Positions 11,001 through 20,980 are shown, counted from the stretch's first letter. The stretch: 64,000 bases of DNA from Lysinibacillus sp. PLM2 (GCA_023168345.1 AP025689.1:3864001-3928000); one strand, 5' to 3'. Made by a program: numbers and translations. The notes: generated by a model from the sequence alone, not told the origin.

Positions 11001-11740
11001 CCACCATCTAATTGCACCATAGGACGAAGCTCTGGTGGAATTACTGGAAGGACATCTAAAATCATCCATTCCGGTTTGTTACCAGAGTTACGGAATGACT
11101 CGATGACTTCAAGGCGTTTGATCGCACGAGTACGACGTTGACCTTGAGCAGTTTTTAGTTCTTCTTTTAAAACAGCAGTTTCATCTTCTAAATCAATTTG
11201 TTGTAGAAGTTTTTTAATAGCTTCTGCACCCATTGCAGCTTCAAAGCTATTTCCGAACTTTTCACGATATGCACGGTACTCTTTTTCAGAAAGAAGTTGT
11301 TTCTTTTCTAAACTAGTGCCAGCAGGCTCGATTACAACATATGAAGCAAAGTAAATTACTTCTTCCAATGCACGTGGTGACATATCAAGGATAAGTCCCA
11401 TACGGCTAGGAATACCTTTAAAATACCAAATATGAGATACAGGAGCAGCCAATTCAATATGGCCCATACGTTCACGACGCACCTTAGCTCTTGTAACTTC
11501 AACACCACAACGATCACAAACTACACCTTTATAGCGTACACGTTTGTATTTACCGCAGTGACATTCCCAATCTTTTGTTGGTCCGAAAATACGTTCACAA
11601 AATAGACCGTCTTTTTCAGGCTTTAAAGTACGATAGTTGATTGTTTCAGGTTTTTTGACTTCACCATATGACCATGAACGGATTTTATCTGGTGATGCTA
11701 AACCAATTTTCATATATTCAAATTCATTAACGTCTATCAA
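8051..11740 (-). CDS. rpoC: RNA polymerase beta' subunit
   Basis: Largest catalytic subunit of RNA polymerase, 1229 residues. The N-terminal zinc-binding cysteines (C60, C62, then CDRCG), the catalytic [12 protein letters not shown] loop near residue 450 and the second zinc site (CGTDRG...CKKCYG) are present. The start is TTG, with GGGAGG 8 bases upstream; it gives the family N terminus [17 protein letters not shown]. The gene lies 149 bases after rpoB, somewhat more than in Bacillus subtilis, and is followed by a strong terminator. Confidence 0.97.
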   Translation of the reverse strand: MIDVNEFEYMKIGLASPDKIRSWSYGEVKKPETINYRTLKPEKDGLFCERIFGPTKDWECHCGKYKRVRYKGVVCDRCGVEVTRAKVRRERMGHIELAAPVSHIWYFKGIPSRMGLILDMSPRALEEVIYFASYVVIEPAGTSLEKKQLLSEKEYRAYREKFGNSFEAAMGAEAIKKLLQQIDLEDETAVLKEELKTAQGQRRTRAIKRLEVIESFRNSGNKPEWMILDVLPVIPPELRPMVQLDGGRFATSDLNDLYRRVINRNNRLKRLLDLGAPSIIVQNEKRMLQEAVDALIDNGRRGRPVTGPGNRPLKSLSHMLKGKQGRFRQNLLGKRVDYSGRSVIVVGPNLKMYQCGLPKEMAIELFKPFVMKELVERGLAHNIKSAKRKIERLHNEVWDVLEDVIREHPVLLNRAPTLHRLGIQAFEPTLVEGRAIRLHPLVCTAYNADFDGDQMAVHVPLSAEAQAEARLLMLAAQNILNPKDGKPVVTPSQDMVLGNYYLTLERENARGEGSVFYGPNEVLIAYQTGNVHLHTRIAIKASSLNNQTFSKEQNEMFLLTTVGKVIFNEILPESFPYINEPTAYNLEQKTPEKYFTHLRIDDELLKEVEASEGYSALSDQEKIDAKRKAVLKKYFEQAPIISPFRKKFLGSIIAEVFKRFHITETSKMLDRMKDLGFKYSTKAGITVGVSDIVVLPEKVEILEEAQKKVDKVTVQFRRGLITEEERYDRVISSWSAAKDEIQSKLMDSLPNTNPIFMMSDSGARGNASNFTQLAGMRGLMANPAGRIIELPIKSSFREGLTVLEYFISTHGARKGLADTALKTADSGYLTRRLVDVAQDVIVREDDCGTDRGLTIGALKEGTEIIEGLDERIVGRHTKKTIRHPETGEVILERDQLITQDAAREIIDAGIEEVTIRSAFTCNTKHGVCKKCYGINLATGEEVEVGEAVGIIAAQSIGEPGTQLTMRTFHTGGVAGNDITQGLPRIQEIFEARNPKGQAVISEITGTVTEIDEIREGLKELTIQGEIETRKYQAPYNARLKVQIGDTIRPGQILTEGSIDPKQLLKVKDVATVQEYLLKEVQKVYRMQGVEIGDKHIEVMVRQMLRKVRVIEAGDTDLLPGSLLDIHQFTEANRDAITSGKVPATCRPVILGITKASLETESFLSAASFQETTRVLTDAAIKGKRDELLGLKENVIIGKLVPAGTGMQRYRQIRIKDDRVDAQEELTSAE

Positions 11741-11889
11741 GGAGCCTACCTCCCTTTAGTATAAGTCCTTTACCGACTCTTCCGAAGCTCGACATCAATT
11801 ACAAAAGACAACTCTTTTGTATAAATAAATTTGTTAAATTATAGCTCATATTGTATCGGGTAAAGTTCAATTACCCGATACAATAACTA

Positions 11890-14800
11890 TTATTCAAATG
11901 ATTCTACTGTATCTTCTTCTTTTCCGTTATCAGGTAAGATGTTTAAAGCATCTGCTGGTTGAAGTTCATCCTCATCATCTAAATCACGAAGTTCAACTTC
12001 TTCATCGTTTACAGTTAACATTTTCACATCTAAACCTAAAGATTGAAGTTCTTTTATTAATACTTTGAATGATTCAGGTACACCTGGTTCAGGTACACTT
12101 TCACCTTTAACGATTGCTTCATAAGTTTTAACACGTCCAACAACATCATCGGATTTGATTGTTAAAATCTCTTGAAGTGTGTAAGCAGCACCATATGCTT
12201 CAAGTGCCCAAACCTCCATCTCACCGAAACGTTGACCACCAAATTGAGCTTTACCGCCAAGTGGTTGTTGTGTAACAAGTGAGTATGGTCCTGTTGAACG
12301 AGCATGTAGTTTGTCGTCAACCATGTGAGCAAGTTTGATCATATACATGATACCTACAGACACACGGTTATCGAATGGCTCACCAGAACGACCATCATAA
12401 AGGATCGTTTTACCATCACGGTTCATACCAGCCTCTTCCATTGTTTCCCAAACATCTTCTTCATTTGCACCATCAAATACTGGTGTAGCCATATGAAGAC
12501 CTAAGTAACGAGCAGCCATACCTAAATGAAGCTCTAATACTTGTCCGATGTTCATACGAGATGGTACCCCAAGTGGATTTAACATGATATCAACTGGTGT
12601 TCCGTCTGGCATAAATGGCATATCTTCTTCAGGTAAAATACGAGAAATTACCCCTTTGTTACCATGACGTCCGGCCATTTTGTCCCCAACGCGGATTTTA
12701 CGTTTTTGAACAATATAAACACGAACTAATTGATTAACACCCGGTGGTAGTTCATCTCCATCTTCACGATTGAAGACTTTTACATCAAGAACGATACCGC
12801 CTGCACCATGTGGTACGCGTAAAGAAGTATCACGAACTTCACGAGCTTTTTCGCCGAAGATTGCATGTAATAAGCGTTCTTCAGCAGTTAATTCAGTTAC
12901 TCCTTTTGGAGTTACTTTACCTACAAGAATATCGCCATCACGAACTTCAGCACCTATACGAATAATTCCACGATCATCCAAGTTGCGTAGAGCGTCTTCA
13001 CCAACGTTTGGAATATCACGTGTGATTTCCTCAGGTCCTAGTTTAGTATCGCGTGATTCTGACTCATATTCTTCAATATGAACAGATGTATAAACATCAT
13101 CACGTACAAGACGTTCGTTCATAATAACAGCATCTTCATAGTTGAAACCTTCCCATGTCATGAAGGCTACGAGCACATTACGACCTAATGCAAGTTCACC
13201 TTTTTCCATAGAAGGACCATCAGCTAAAATATCTTTCGGTTTAACACGATCGCCAACTTTTACAATCGGACGTTGGTTAATAGACGTACCATGGTTTGAA
13301 CGAGTGAATTTTTGTAGTTTATATTTTACTAATTCACCTTTAACCTCTTTGCCGTCAATTTCTTCAACTCGACGTACATGAATTGAACGTGCTTCAACAT
13401 GTTCAACAATACCGTGATATTTATTAACTACTGCAGCTCCTGAATCACGTGCATTCACGTGTTCCATTCCAGTTCCAACGAAAGGCGCTTCTGGGTTTAA
13501 TAACGGAACCGCTTGACGTTGCATGTTCGCACCCATTAATGCACGGTTTGAGTCATCGTTTTCTAAGAAAGGAATACATGCTGTCGCAGCAGATACTACT
13601 TGTTTTGGAGATACGTCCATGTAGTCAACACGATCTCTTTTGAAGACTGTGTTATCCCCACGGAAACGACCTAAAACTTCCTCGTTTGCAAATGAACCAT
13701 CAGGATTTAATGGTGAGTTTGCTTGTGCAACGATATAGTTATCTTCTTCATCAGCTGTTAAATAGTCGATATGTTCCGTTACTCGACCTGTTTCAGGATC
13801 AACACGACGATATGGTGTTTCAATAAAACCAAATTTATTTACTTTTGCATATGATGAAAGTGAGTTAATTAAACCGATGTTTGGACCCTCAGGTGTTTCA
13901 ATCGGACACATACGACCATAGTGTGAATAGTGAACGTCACGAACTTCCATACCAGCTCGCTCACGTGTTAAACCACCTGGCCCTAATGCAGAAAGACGGC
14001 GTTTATGTGTCAATTCAGCTAGAGGGTTTGTTTGGTCCATGAATTGCGATAACTGAGAACTACCAAAGAATTCTTTAATTGAAGCAATTACTGGACGAAT
14101 ATTAATTAATTGTTGCGGAACGATTGATGCCGTATCGTTAATTGACATACGTTCACGTACAACACGTTCCATACGAGACAATCCAATACGGAATTGATTT
14201 TGTAGTAATTCACCTACAGAACGTAAGCGACGGTTACCTAAATGGTCAATATCATCAGTATTTCCAACACCATGTAATAAGTTAAAGAAGTATGACATTG
14301 AAGCAATAATATCTGCTGGAGTTAAGTTCTTCACTTCTTCTTCAATATAGGCGTTAGAAATAATATTAATTTCTTTTTGCGCTTCATCGTTTGGAGCGAA
14401 AATTTTAATTGATTGAACAGTTACGTCTTCCTCTAATACACCACCAACTTGTGATAATGTGCGGAATCCAATGCCTTTTTCTAAATAAGGGATTATTCGG
14501 TCTAGATTACGACGATCAAGAACTGTTCCTTTTTCAGCTAAAATTTCTCCTGTTTCAGGATCAACAAGCGTTTCAGCGATCGTTTGGTTAAATAAACGAT
14601 TTTTAATGTGTAGCTTTTTATTCATTTTATAACGTCCAACATTCGCTAAATCATAGCGTTTAGCATCGAAGAAACGTGAATATAGTAAGCTTTTTGCGCT
14701 TTCTACTGTCGGCGGTTCTCCTGGACGAAGGCGTTCATAAATTTCTAATAATGCTTTTTCCGTACTGTCCGTATTATCTTTTTCTAGGGTATTACGTAAG

Positions 14801-15447
14801 TACTCGTTGTCCCCTAAGATATCAATAATTTCTTGGTCAGAACCGAAGCCTAAAGCTCGAAGTAATACTGTTGCCGGAAGCTTACGAGTACGATCAATAC
14901 GAACATAAACGATATCTTTCGCATCAGTTTCATATTCTAACCATGCACCGCGGTTTGGAATTACCGTAGCACCAAAACCTTTTTTACCGTTTTTATCCGT
15001 TTTGTCATGGAAATAAACGCTTGGTGAACGAACTAATTGTGAAACGATAACGCGTTCGGCACCATTGATTACAAATGTACCTACTTCCGTCATTAATGGG
15101 AAATCACCCATAAAGACATCTTGCTCTTTTACTTCATCTGTTTCTTTGTTATGAAGACGCACCTTTACGCGCAATGGCGCAGCATAAGTAACGTCGCGTT
15201 CTTTACATTCATCGACATCATATTTAGGTTCACCTAAAGTGTAATCGATGAATTCAAGTGATAGATTGCCTGTAAAATCTTCGATTGGCGAAATGTCACG
15301 GAACATTTCACGCAATCCTTCTTCAAGGAACCACTCATAAGATGCTGTTTGAATTTCGATTAAATTCGGAAGCTCCAGCACCTCTTTAATACGCGCAAAG
15401 CTTCTACGCTGGCGGTGTTGTCCGTACTGAACTAGTTGACCTGTCAA
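11890..15447 (-). CDS. rpoB: RNA polymerase beta subunit
   Basis: Beta subunit of RNA polymerase, 1185 residues. The rifampicin pocket reads [17 protein letters not shown] followed by [13 protein letters not shown], the susceptible wild type. I chose the TTG at 15447 ([23 protein letters not shown]), as used by Bacillus subtilis; GAGGGG lies 8 bases ahead. A GTG three codons upstream (15456) overlaps that ribosome binding site. About 70 bases upstream there is a terminator-like hairpin with a T run, so expression may depend on read-through or antitermination from the rplJL-rsmC side. Confidence 0.97.
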   Translation of the reverse strand: MTGQLVQYGQHRQRRSFARIKEVLELPNLIEIQTASYEWFLEEGLREMFRDISPIEDFTGNLSLEFIDYTLGEPKYDVDECKERDVTYAAPLRVKVRLHNKETDEVKEQDVFMGDFPLMTEVGTFVINGAERVIVSQLVRSPSVYFHDKTDKNGKKGFGATVIPNRGAWLEYETDAKDIVYVRIDRTRKLPATVLLRALGFGSDQEIIDILGDNEYLRNTLEKDNTDSTEKALLEIYERLRPGEPPTVESAKSLLYSRFFDAKRYDLANVGRYKMNKKLHIKNRLFNQTIAETLVDPETGEILAEKGTVLDRRNLDRIIPYLEKGIGFRTLSQVGGVLEEDVTVQSIKIFAPNDEAQKEINIISNAYIEEEVKNLTPADIIASMSYFFNLLHGVGNTDDIDHLGNRRLRSVGELLQNQFRIGLSRMERVVRERMSINDTASIVPQQLINIRPVIASIKEFFGSSQLSQFMDQTNPLAELTHKRRLSALGPGGLTRERAGMEVRDVHYSHYGRMCPIETPEGPNIGLINSLSSYAKVNKFGFIETPYRRVDPETGRVTEHIDYLTADEEDNYIVAQANSPLNPDGSFANEEVLGRFRGDNTVFKRDRVDYMDVSPKQVVSAATACIPFLENDDSNRALMGANMQRQAVPLLNPEAPFVGTGMEHVNARDSGAAVVNKYHGIVEHVEARSIHVRRVEEIDGKEVKGELVKYKLQKFTRSNHGTSINQRPIVKVGDRVKPKDILADGPSMEKGELALGRNVLVAFMTWEGFNYEDAVIMNERLVRDDVYTSVHIEEYESESRDTKLGPEEITRDIPNVGEDALRNLDDRGIIRIGAEVRDGDILVGKVTPKGVTELTAEERLLHAIFGEKAREVRDTSLRVPHGAGGIVLDVKVFNREDGDELPPGVNQLVRVYIVQKRKIRVGDKMAGRHGNKGVISRILPEEDMPFMPDGTPVDIMLNPLGVPSRMNIGQVLELHLGMAARYLGLHMATPVFDGANEEDVWETMEEAGMNRDGKTILYDGRSGEPFDNRVSVGIMYMIKLAHMVDDKLHARSTGPYSLVTQQPLGGKAQFGGQRFGEMEVWALEAYGAAYTLQEILTIKSDDVVGRVKTYEAIVKGESVPEPGVPESFKVLIKELQSLGLDVKMLTVNDEEVELRDLDDEDELQPADALNILPDNGKEEDTVESFE

Positions 15448-15517
15448 CTTATTCACCCCTCATTAAAGCGATAATAGGTCTTTGCAAAACCATCCAAATA
15501 GTGTATGATTTCGAAAG

Positions 15518-15555
15518 ACAAAAAGAAAACGAGTCTTTTCTTAGATCTCATTTTC
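15518..15555 (-). terminator. terminator-like hairpin in the rpoB leader
   Basis: On the minus strand GAAAATGAG pairs with CTCGTTTTC (one U-G pair) around a 13-base loop and is followed by TTTTTG. It lies about 70 bases before the rpoB start, between rsmC and rpoB. Either it ends the rplJ-rplL-rsmC transcript or it acts as an attenuator of rpoBC. Confidence 0.7.
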
Positions 15556-15571
15556 GGTTAAACTAAACTTA

Positions 15572-15628
15572 TTCATGGGAAGTATAACCATCAAATTCTG
15601 GTTACATACAAAAGGGCATACTCCCACA
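15572..15628 (-). other. second structured segment in the rpoB leader
   Basis: On the minus strand GGGAGTAT can pair with ATACTTCCC (one bulged A), enclosing AACCA/TGGTT. It lies just upstream of the terminator-like hairpin. It is a possible ribosomal-protein or antitermination structure; I do not recognise it as a named leader. Confidence 0.35.
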
Positions 15629-15699
15629 AAATAATATTTTTGCATTTTATTATGTTATCACAGGCGATTTGTCAAGTCAATATTTTATACATATCTTCC

Positions 15700-16308
15700 T
15701 TATTTTTTCGCCTTTATAATCCAGTACCCTTTTTTCTTCTCCACTACTTCAACTTCGGTAAATTTTTCTTCTAAATGAGCAACTGTGGATGGTGCTCCCT
15801 GTTTCTTTTGAATGACAACCCACAATTCACCGTTTGATACTAGTTTTTCATAAGCGCCATCGTAAAAGCGGAATATCGTTTCTTTTCCAGCTCTTATTGG
15901 CGGATTGGTTAATATTGCGGCTGCGTTGACGTCTGCTTCAACAGCTGATACGCCATCACTTTCAAAAATACGTACATTTTGAATCCCGTTAGTTTGAGCG
16001 TTTTTTTGTGCAAGTGCAATCGCTCTTTCGTTAACGTCCATCATGTAAATTGTTCGTTCGGGATGTTCTTTTGCAATTGCCAACCCTATCGGACCATAAC
16101 CGCATCCAATATCCATCACAACTCCATCTACTTCAGGCATTACAAAAGTTTCTATTAAAGTACGGGATCCAAAATCTACTTCGCTTTTACTGAATACACC
16201 AGCATCCGTTTCAAATCGAAACTCGTGCCCAAGTAAATTAAAGGTCCAATGACGTGGCTTACTTTCTGTTTGAGGCTTTTTCGAATAATAATGTTCAGAC
16301 ATAGACAT
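15700..16308 (-). CDS. class I SAM-dependent methyltransferase, RsmC/YbxB-like
   Basis: Probable 16S rRNA (guanine) methyltransferase of the RsmC family, 202 residues. The SAM-binding motif DIGCGYGPIGLAIA and the catalytic ILTNPPIRAG (NPP[FY]-type motif, here NPPI) are clear. It corresponds to the single-domain YbxB of Bacillus and lies in the same place, between rplL and rpoB. GGGAGG stands 7 bases ahead of the ATG used here; a second ATG two codons later is possible. The rRNA target is inferred from family. Confidence 0.88.
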   Translation of the reverse strand: MSMSEHYYSKKPQTESKPRHWTFNLLGHEFRFETDAGVFSKSEVDFGSRTLIETFVMPEVDGVVMDIGCGYGPIGLAIAKEHPERTIYMMDVNERAIALAQKNAQTNGIQNVRIFESDGVSAVEADVNAAAILTNPPIRAGKETIFRFYDGAYEKLVSNGELWVVIQKKQGAPSTVAHLEEKFTEVEVVEKKKGYWIIKAKK

Positions 16309-16331
16309 TTATACGCCTCCCTAGGAGAAAT

Positions 16332-16365
16332 GAAGAAAGCTCGCCGATTAGGACGAGCTTTTTAG
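16332..16365 (-). terminator. hairpin between rplL and rsmC
   Basis: AAAGCTCGTC pairs with GGCGAGCTTT around a 6-base loop on the minus strand, followed by a weak CTTCATTTC tract. It may partly end rplJL transcripts so that the stalk proteins are made in excess over polymerase. Confidence 0.5.
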
Positions 16366-16430
16366 TGATTGCAAAAGTCATTAATAAACCTTTGCAACCA
16401 CTTTTAAATACCTTCGTTATGAAAGTGAAA

Positions 16431-16793
16431 TTATTTAACTTCTACAGAAGCGCCAACTTCTTCGATTTTAGCTTTGATATCTTCAGCTTCTTCTTTAGAA
16501 ACGCCTTCTTTTAATGGTTTTGGAGCGTTGTCAACTAATTCTTTAGCTTCTTTTAAGCCAAGACCAGTGATTTCACGTACTACTTTGATAACTTTGATTT
16601 TTTGATCACCAGCGCTAGCTAGTACTACATCAAATTCAGTTTTTTCTTCAGCAGCAGCAGCACCTGCGCCACCTACTACCGCTACAGGAGCAGCAGCTGT
16701 TACACCAAATTCTTCTTCAATTGCTTTTACTAAATCGTTTAACTCAAGAACTGTCATCTCTTTGATAGCTTCTAAGATTTGCTCTTTGCTCAT
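16431..16793 (-). CDS. rplL: 50S ribosomal protein L7/L12
   Basis: Acidic stalk protein that recruits translation GTPases, 120 residues. It has an N-terminal dimerisation helix region, an Ala/Gly-rich hinge (about 36-48) and the C-terminal domain [26 protein letters not shown] lies 9 bases ahead of the ATG. It is the second gene of the rplJ-rplL operon, 82 bases after rplJ, with a hairpin following. Confidence 0.98.
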   Translation of the reverse strand: MSKEQILEAIKEMTVLELNDLVKAIEEEFGVTAAAPVAVVGGAGAAAAEEKTEFDVVLASAGDQKIKVIKVVREITGLGLKEAKELVDNAPKPLKEGVSKEEAEDIKAKIEEVGASVEVK

Positions 16794-16875
16794 TATAATT
16801 TCCTCCTATTGGATATATGATAGTTTTTAGGCCGTTTGCCTAATGTTAGATTGTAACTTTAAGCACTTATATGAA

Positions 16876-17379
16876 TTAAGCACCTTGTTCTTCTTTTTGA
16901 TCTGCAACTGCTTTTGTTGCAAGCGCGAAGTTGCGCATTGGAGCTTGAAGTACTGATAAAAGCATAGAAAGTAGACCTTCGCGTGATGGAAGTTCTGCAA
17001 GTGCTTTAACATCTTCAGCTGAAGATACAGTGCCTTCGATAATACCAGCTTTAATTTCAAGCGCTTCGTTTTTCTTAGCGAATTCGTTGATAATTTTAGC
17101 TGGAGCTACTACGTCTTCGTTTGAGAACGCGATAGCGTTTGGTCCAGTTAACGCTTCGTTAATACCTTCTAAACCAGCGATTTCTGCTGCGCGACGAGCT
17201 AAAGTATTTTTGAACACTTTGAACTCAACACCAGCTTCGCGAAGTTGTTTACGAAGTTCAGTAACTTGAGCAACAGTTAGACCACGGTAGTCAACTACTA
17301 CTACTGAAGAAGCAGATTGAAACTTCTCAGCGATTTCTTGTACTACTACTTTTTTTGATTCGATTGCTGTACTGCTCAT
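16876..17379 (-). CDS. rplJ: 50S ribosomal protein L10
   Basis: Stalk-base protein that binds 23S rRNA and L7/L12 dimers, 167 residues from [20 protein letters not shown] lies before this ATG; longer in-frame starts run into the leader terminator and are not real. It contains [17 protein letters not shown] and a C-terminal helical tail for L12 binding. Expression is controlled by the L10 leader upstream, where the L10(L12) complex binds in related bacteria. Confidence 0.97.
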   Translation of the reverse strand: MSSTAIESKKVVVQEIAEKFQSASSVVVVDYRGLTVAQVTELRKQLREAGVEFKVFKNTLARRAAEIAGLEGINEALTGPNAIAFSNEDVVAPAKIINEFAKKNEALEIKAGIIEGTVSSAEDVKALAELPSREGLLSMLLSVLQAPMRNFALATKAVADQKEEQGA

Positions 17380-17416
17380 TTTGACACCTCCTATTAGAAT
17401 GTCATTTATACCGACA

Positions 17417-17452
17417 AAAGAAAAGCCTCTATGCCGTATAGACACAGAGGCA
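17417..17452 (-). terminator. attenuator terminator of the rplJL leader
   Basis: On the minus strand GCCTCTGTGTC pairs back through AGAGGC, followed by TTTTCTTTT. It is the 3' end of the L10 leader, 37 bases before the rplJ start. Confidence 0.85.
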
Positions 17453-17580
17453 GAAAGTCATCATCTAAAAAGAATCTGATTTCCGATGTCCTCGGTAGGA
17501 TCATTAAGTGTCTAAGCACCCCTACTGTCTACGGTACAAATGGATGATTCACAACAGCATCCATCTTACCAAAGAAGCGG
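17417..17580 (-). promoter_or_regulatory. ribosomal protein L10 leader
   Basis: A structured 160-base 5' leader directly upstream of rplJ, ending in a terminator. Position and arrangement match the known Firmicutes L10 leader, in which L10-L12 binding to the nascent RNA favours termination. I identify it from context, length and terminator; the consensus kink-turn was not scored. Confidence 0.75.
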
Positions 17581-17624
17581 ATGGTTGTCAACTATATTCT
17601 CATGGAATTAGTTAAACAAATATA

Positions 17625-18323
17625 TTATTTAACAACTACACTCGTAGAATCAATTTTCACTGATGGTCCCATAGTTGTAGTTACGTTTACAGATTTCATG
17701 TAAGTACCTTTAGCTGCTGCAGGTTTCGCTTTTTGAACTACGTCAAATACAGCTAAGAAGTTTTCAACTAATTTTTCAGTTTCGAATGAAACTTTACCGA
17801 TAGGCGCATGAATAATACCAGCTTTATCAGCACGGTATTCTACTTTACCAGCTTTAATTTCGTTGATAGCTTTCGTTACGTCAAAAGTAACTGTACCAGT
17901 TTTAGGGTTTGGCATTAAACCTTTAGGTCCTAATACACGACCAAGTTTACCAACTTCACCCATCATGTCTGGTGTTGCTACGATAACATCAAATTCAAAC
18001 CAACCTTGTTGGATTTTGTTGATGTATTCAGCATCGCCTACATAATCAGCACCTGCTGCTTCTGCTTCTTTAAGTTTTTCACCTTTAGCGAATACTAATA
18101 CACGTTGAGTTTTACCAGTTCCGTTTGGTAGTACTACAGCACCACGGATTTGTTGGTCATTTTTACGAGTATCGATACCAAGTTTGAAAGCTACTTCAAC
18201 TGTTGCGTCAAAGTTAACTGTGCTTGTTTTTTGAGCTAAAGCGATTGCTTCTTCAGCTGCATATAATTTCGAACGGTCAACTAATTTCACTGCGTCTTGC
18301 AGTCTTTTACCTTTTTTTGCCAT
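17625..18323 (-). CDS. rplA: 50S ribosomal protein L1
   Basis: L1-stalk protein and translational repressor of its own operon, 232 residues from [24 protein letters not shown] lies 8-9 bases ahead of this ATG; the upstream in-frame extension would run through the intergenic hairpin and is not coding. [19 protein letters not shown]-type core motif ([18 protein letters not shown]) is intact. It lies 123 bases after rplK, with a stable hairpin in the gap. Confidence 0.97.
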   Translation of the reverse strand: MAKKGKRLQDAVKLVDRSKLYAAEEAIALAQKTSTVNFDATVEVAFKLGIDTRKNDQQIRGAVVLPNGTGKTQRVLVFAKGEKLKEAEAAGADYVGDAEYINKIQQGWFEFDVIVATPDMMGEVGKLGRVLGPKGLMPNPKTGTVTFDVTKAINEIKAGKVEYRADKAGIIHAPIGKVSFETEKLVENFLAVFDVVQKAKPAAAKGTYMKSVNVTTTMGPSVKIDSTSVVVK

Positions 18324-18375
18324 TTTATATTTTCCTCCTTGATTGTGGTTGTAGCGGATAATCCTCCCACGAATA

Positions 18376-18410
18376 GAGGTTGCGAGTTCCAAAGAACCTA
18401 ACGCAACCTC
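18376..18410 (-). other. stable double hairpin between rplK and rplA
   Basis: GAGGTTGCG pairs with CGCAACCTC (9 of 9), enclosing GGTTC/GAAC with a TTTG loop. No T run follows, so it is not an ordinary terminator. It may be an RNA processing site or a second ribosomal-protein binding site. Confidence 0.5.
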
Positions 18411-18446
18411 ATTTACAAAAGCCTTCATCATCAAGTGTTTCGGGAA

Positions 18447-18872
18447 TTAGTCTTCGATAACAATACCCATGCTTCGTGCTGTACCTTCAACCATTTTCAT
18501 AGCCGCTTCTACAGATGCAGCATTTAGGTCAGGCATTTTTTGTTCTGCGATTTCGCGAACTTTATCACGTTTAACCGTTGCAACTTTTTTACGGTTTGGT
18601 TCACCAGATCCAGATTGGATACCTGCTGCTACTTTAAGTAATACTGCCGCAGGTGGCGTTTTTGTAATAAAAGTGAAAGAACGGTCTTCAAACACTGTAA
18701 TTTCAACTGGAATAATTAAACCAGCTTGATCAGCTGTACGTGCGTTGAACTCCTTACAGAATCCCATGATATTAACACCTGCTTGACCTAGTGCAGGACC
18801 AACCGGTGGCGCTGGGTTTGCTTTACCAGCAGGGATTTGAAGTTTTACGATTTTAATAACTTTTTTAGCCAC
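18447..18872 (-). CDS. rplK: 50S ribosomal protein L11
   Basis: GTPase-associated-centre ribosomal protein, 141 residues. The start is GTG (GTG GCT AAA AAA), 8 bases after AGGAGG, giving the usual [20 protein letters not shown]. Proline pair [13 protein letters not shown] is present, the thiostrepton-site region. First gene of the rplK-rplA operon; a probable L1-binding site lies immediately upstream. Confidence 0.97.
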   Translation of the reverse strand: MAKKVIKIVKLQIPAGKANPAPPVGPALGQAGVNIMGFCKEFNARTADQAGLIIPVEITVFEDRSFTFITKTPPAAVLLKVAAGIQSGSGEPNRKKVATVKRDKVREIAEQKMPDLNAASVEAAMKMVEGTARSMGIVIED

Positions 18873-18898
18873 GAGACACACCTCCTTAAGTCCGTGAT

Positions 18899-18923
18899 GT
18901 GGTAATTGGGTTTCCCCTCCCAC
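18899..18923 (-). promoter_or_regulatory. probable L1 autoregulatory binding site ahead of rplK
   Basis: On the minus strand GTGG...CCAC encloses GAGGGG-AAAC-CC and an unpaired AATTA, i.e. two short helices split by an asymmetric internal loop, about 27 bases before the rplK start. This is the arrangement described for L1-binding mRNA sites. The match is from memory and fold, not from a covariance model. Confidence 0.5.
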
Positions 18924-19066
18924 TCAATATCTGTTTGTCAGCAATTTGCCGATAACATTACTATTCATGCAAACTATCCTTTGGACAGTCTGACCTATGA
19001 AATGATATCACTTTTAAAACATATTAGCAAGTAAAATATTTGAATCGTTTACTCCCAAATTTATAC

Positions 19067-19603
19067 CTATATTTTTTGTATTTGTTCGAAGTCCAATTCC
19101 ATCTTTGTTTCACGGCCGAACATGTCAATGGTAACTTTTACTTTACCTTTATCCGCATCAACTTCTTCGACTTTCCCTTGGAAGTGAGCAAATGGTCCAT
19201 CTAAAACCTCAACAAGCTCACCAACAGTTATATCAATTTCACCAACTGTTTTCTTCGTCATACCCATTTGACGAAGTAGTCGATCTGCTTCCTCAGGTAA
19301 TAACGGTGTTGGTTTCGCTCCGCCACCCGAAGAACCGATAAAGCCTGTAACACCAGGCGTATTACGAACAACATACCAAGATTCATCCGTTAAAATCATT
19401 TCAACTAACACATATCCCGGAAATACTTTGCGCATTACTGTACGTTTTTTACCGTCTTTCAAATCCGTTTCTTCATGTTCAGGAACGATTACACGAAAGA
19501 TATTATCTTGCATGCCCATTGTTTCAACACGTTTTTCTAAATTTGCCTTCACTCGGTTTTCATAACCTGAATAAGTATGAACTACATACCACTTTTTCTC
19601 CAT
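19067..19603 (-). CDS. nusG: transcription elongation/pausing factor NusG
   Basis: NGN domain plus C-terminal KOW domain, 178 residues. The NGN begins KKWYVVHTYSGYE, contains the TVMRKVFPGYVLVEM core, and the KOW part reads GPFAHFQGKVEEVD. The best Shine-Dalgarno (AAAGGAGG) lies 24 bases before the ATG; a short hairpin (GGAC-GCTTA-GTCC) between them would bring the two to about 11 bases. It sits between secE and rplK as in other Bacillales, but a terminator separates it from secE. Confidence 0.96.
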   Translation of the reverse strand: MEKKWYVVHTYSGYENRVKANLEKRVETMGMQDNIFRVIVPEHEETDLKDGKKRTVMRKVFPGYVLVEMILTDESWYVVRNTPGVTGFIGSSGGGAKPTPLLPEEADRLLRQMGMTKKTVGEIDITVGELVEVLDGPFAHFQGKVEEVDADKGKVKVTIDMFGRETKMELDFEQIQKI

Positions 19604-19705
19604 AATCAGCAGGACTAAGCGTCCGTTCCTCCTTTACATATACGAAATTCGTATATCGATACTATTTTTTAAATACAGTCTCTCTTTAAATATTATAAAA
19701 CAAAT

Positions 19706-19737
19706 GAAAAAAACCCGTTAATCTTTGTGACGGGCTA
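19706..19737 (-). terminator. terminator between secE and nusG
   Basis: CCCGT pairs with ACGGG on the minus strand (with flanking pairs), followed by seven T. It lies about 25 bases after the secE stop. Confidence 0.75.
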
Positions 19738-19762
19738 TTTCAAAATATTCATATTAACATCA

Positions 19763-19948
19763 TTATAACGCAAAGTACCAACGAACTAAACTCGAAATTC
19801 CTAAGTCAACTAGCATGAAGAATATTGCAAAAAATATTACAGTTGAAATAACGACTACTGTATATTTCGTAAGCTCTTTACTTTTTGGCCAGCTAGTTTT
19901 TCTCATTTCTGACATTACATCATGGAAAAATTGTTTTATCTTGCCCAT
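19763..19948 (-). CDS. secE: preprotein translocase subunit SecE
   Basis: Single-membrane-span subunit of the SecYEG channel, 61 residues. Cytoplasmic amphipathic part with the conserved [12 protein letters not shown] motif, then one transmembrane helix (about 27-50). GGAGG lies 10 bases ahead of the ATG. It lies 82 bases after rpmG. Confidence 0.95.
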   Translation of the reverse strand: MGKIKQFFHDVMSEMRKTSWPKSKELTKYTVVVISTVIFFAIFFMLVDLGISSLVRWYFAL

Positions 19949-20030
19949 TACAGCTTAACCTCCGAACAAATCGTCTATTCTATGTGTTTACTATTTCAAC
20001 TATTCACTCTCAATAATTGAATATAATTTA

Positions 20031-20177
20031 TCATTTCGTTTGTTTGTGTAAAGTATGCTCATTACAATGAGCACAAAACTTCTTTAGCTCAAGACGTTTT
20101 GTTGAATCCTCTTTATCTGGGAACGAATAATTTCTCGACCCACATTTTTCACAACTCAATACGACTTTTTTTGCCAT
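20031..20177 (-). CDS. rpmG: 50S ribosomal protein L33
   Basis: 48-residue ribosomal protein, MAKKVVLSCEKCGSRNYSFP to HTLHKQTK. Two CxxC pairs (CEKC and CAHC) indicate the zinc-binding form, so a non-zinc paralogue may exist elsewhere under Zur control. Position between sigH and secE matches rpmGB of Bacillus. AGAGTGAT lies ahead of the ATG. Confidence 0.95.
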   Translation of the reverse strand: MAKKVVLSCEKCGSRNYSFPDKEDSTKRLELKKFCAHCNEHTLHKQTK

Positions 20178-20264
20178 ATATAATCACTCTTTTTTTGCGC
20201 AGGATGTCTTATAAAGACTATCATCTAAAGTACTTCGTGTCAACATTCTGTAAAATCAAACGAA

Positions 20265-20909
20265 TTACTTTGAATCAATTTCTAAATGCCTTTCAAGCTT
20301 TCTTTTAACTCGTTGGAGTGCGTTATCAATAGATTTAACATGACGATTCAATTCTTCAGAAATCTCGTTATAGGATTGTCCATCTAAGTATAATGCTAAA
20401 ACCTGTTGTTCTAACTCACTTAGTATTTCGCCAATTTTTTCTTCTAGATGCGAATACTCTTCACGGTGAATCATTAAATGTTCAGGGTCTTCAGATTCTG
20501 TAGATGTTATAACATCTAATAAAGTCCTATCAGACTCTTCATCATAAATTGGTTTATCAAGAGAAACATAGGAATTTAACGGGATGTGCTTTTGTCTCGT
20601 CGCCGTCTTGATAGCAGTAATGATTTGGCGGGTGATACACAGTTCAGCAAATGCCCGAAATGAAGAAAGCTTGTCCCCCTTAAAATCTCGTATCGCTTTA
20701 TATAAACCTATCATTCCTTCTTGAATTATATCTTCCTTATCTGCTCCGATTAAAAAATAGGAACGTGCCTTTGCTTTCACAAACAATCGATATTTCGTAA
20801 TTAAATAATCTAACGCATCTGTACTACCTTGATGTACTAATTCAATCAGTTGTTCATCAGTATGATCCTCAAATCGCTGTAACACTTGTGTTTGATTACT
20901 TTTTAGCAA
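20265..20909 (-). CDS. sigH: RNA polymerase sigma factor SigH (sigma-30)
   Basis: Early-stationary-phase and sporulation-entry sigma factor, 214 residues from the TTG at 20909. I chose this TTG because GGGGTGAGG lies at proper spacing; a GTG at 20918 falls inside that site. Region 2 (YRLFVKAKARSYFLIGADKE, then DIIQEGMIGLYKAIRDFKGD) and region 4 (LDGQSYNEISEELNRHVKSI) are almost as in Bacillus SigH. It has its own strong promoter in the gap after rae1. Its presence fits a spore former. Confidence 0.95.
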   Translation of the reverse strand: MLKSNQTQVLQRFEDHTDEQLIELVHQGSTDALDYLITKYRLFVKAKARSYFLIGADKEDIIQEGMIGLYKAIRDFKGDKLSSFRAFAELCITRQIITAIKTATRQKHIPLNSYVSLDKPIYDEESDRTLLDVITSTESEDPEHLMIHREEYSHLEEKIGEILSELEQQVLALYLDGQSYNEISEELNRHVKSIDNALQRVKRKLERHLEIDSK

Positions 20910-20946
20910 CGGCCTCACCCCAAACGCATGAATCGTTTTTAGAATC

Positions 20947-20976
20947 AGTATAACGGAATTGGAAAATATCGGTCAA
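20947..20976 (-). promoter_or_regulatory. sigma-A-type promoter of sigH
   Basis: TTGACC and TATACT separated by 18 bases, directly after the rae1 stop codon; transcription would begin about 20 bases before the sigH start. Confidence 0.7.
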
Positions 20977-20980
20977 TGAG

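Noticed and set aside
10902-11141. Antisense open frames over rpoB and rpoC (several, 60-103 codons)
   Set aside because: Long frames opposite highly biased ribosomal/polymerase genes are expected by chance; none has a supported start or known domain.
20099-20308. Plus-strand open frame across rpmG and sigH 3' end
   Set aside because: Overlaps the conserved rpmG gene on the other strand; no start signal.
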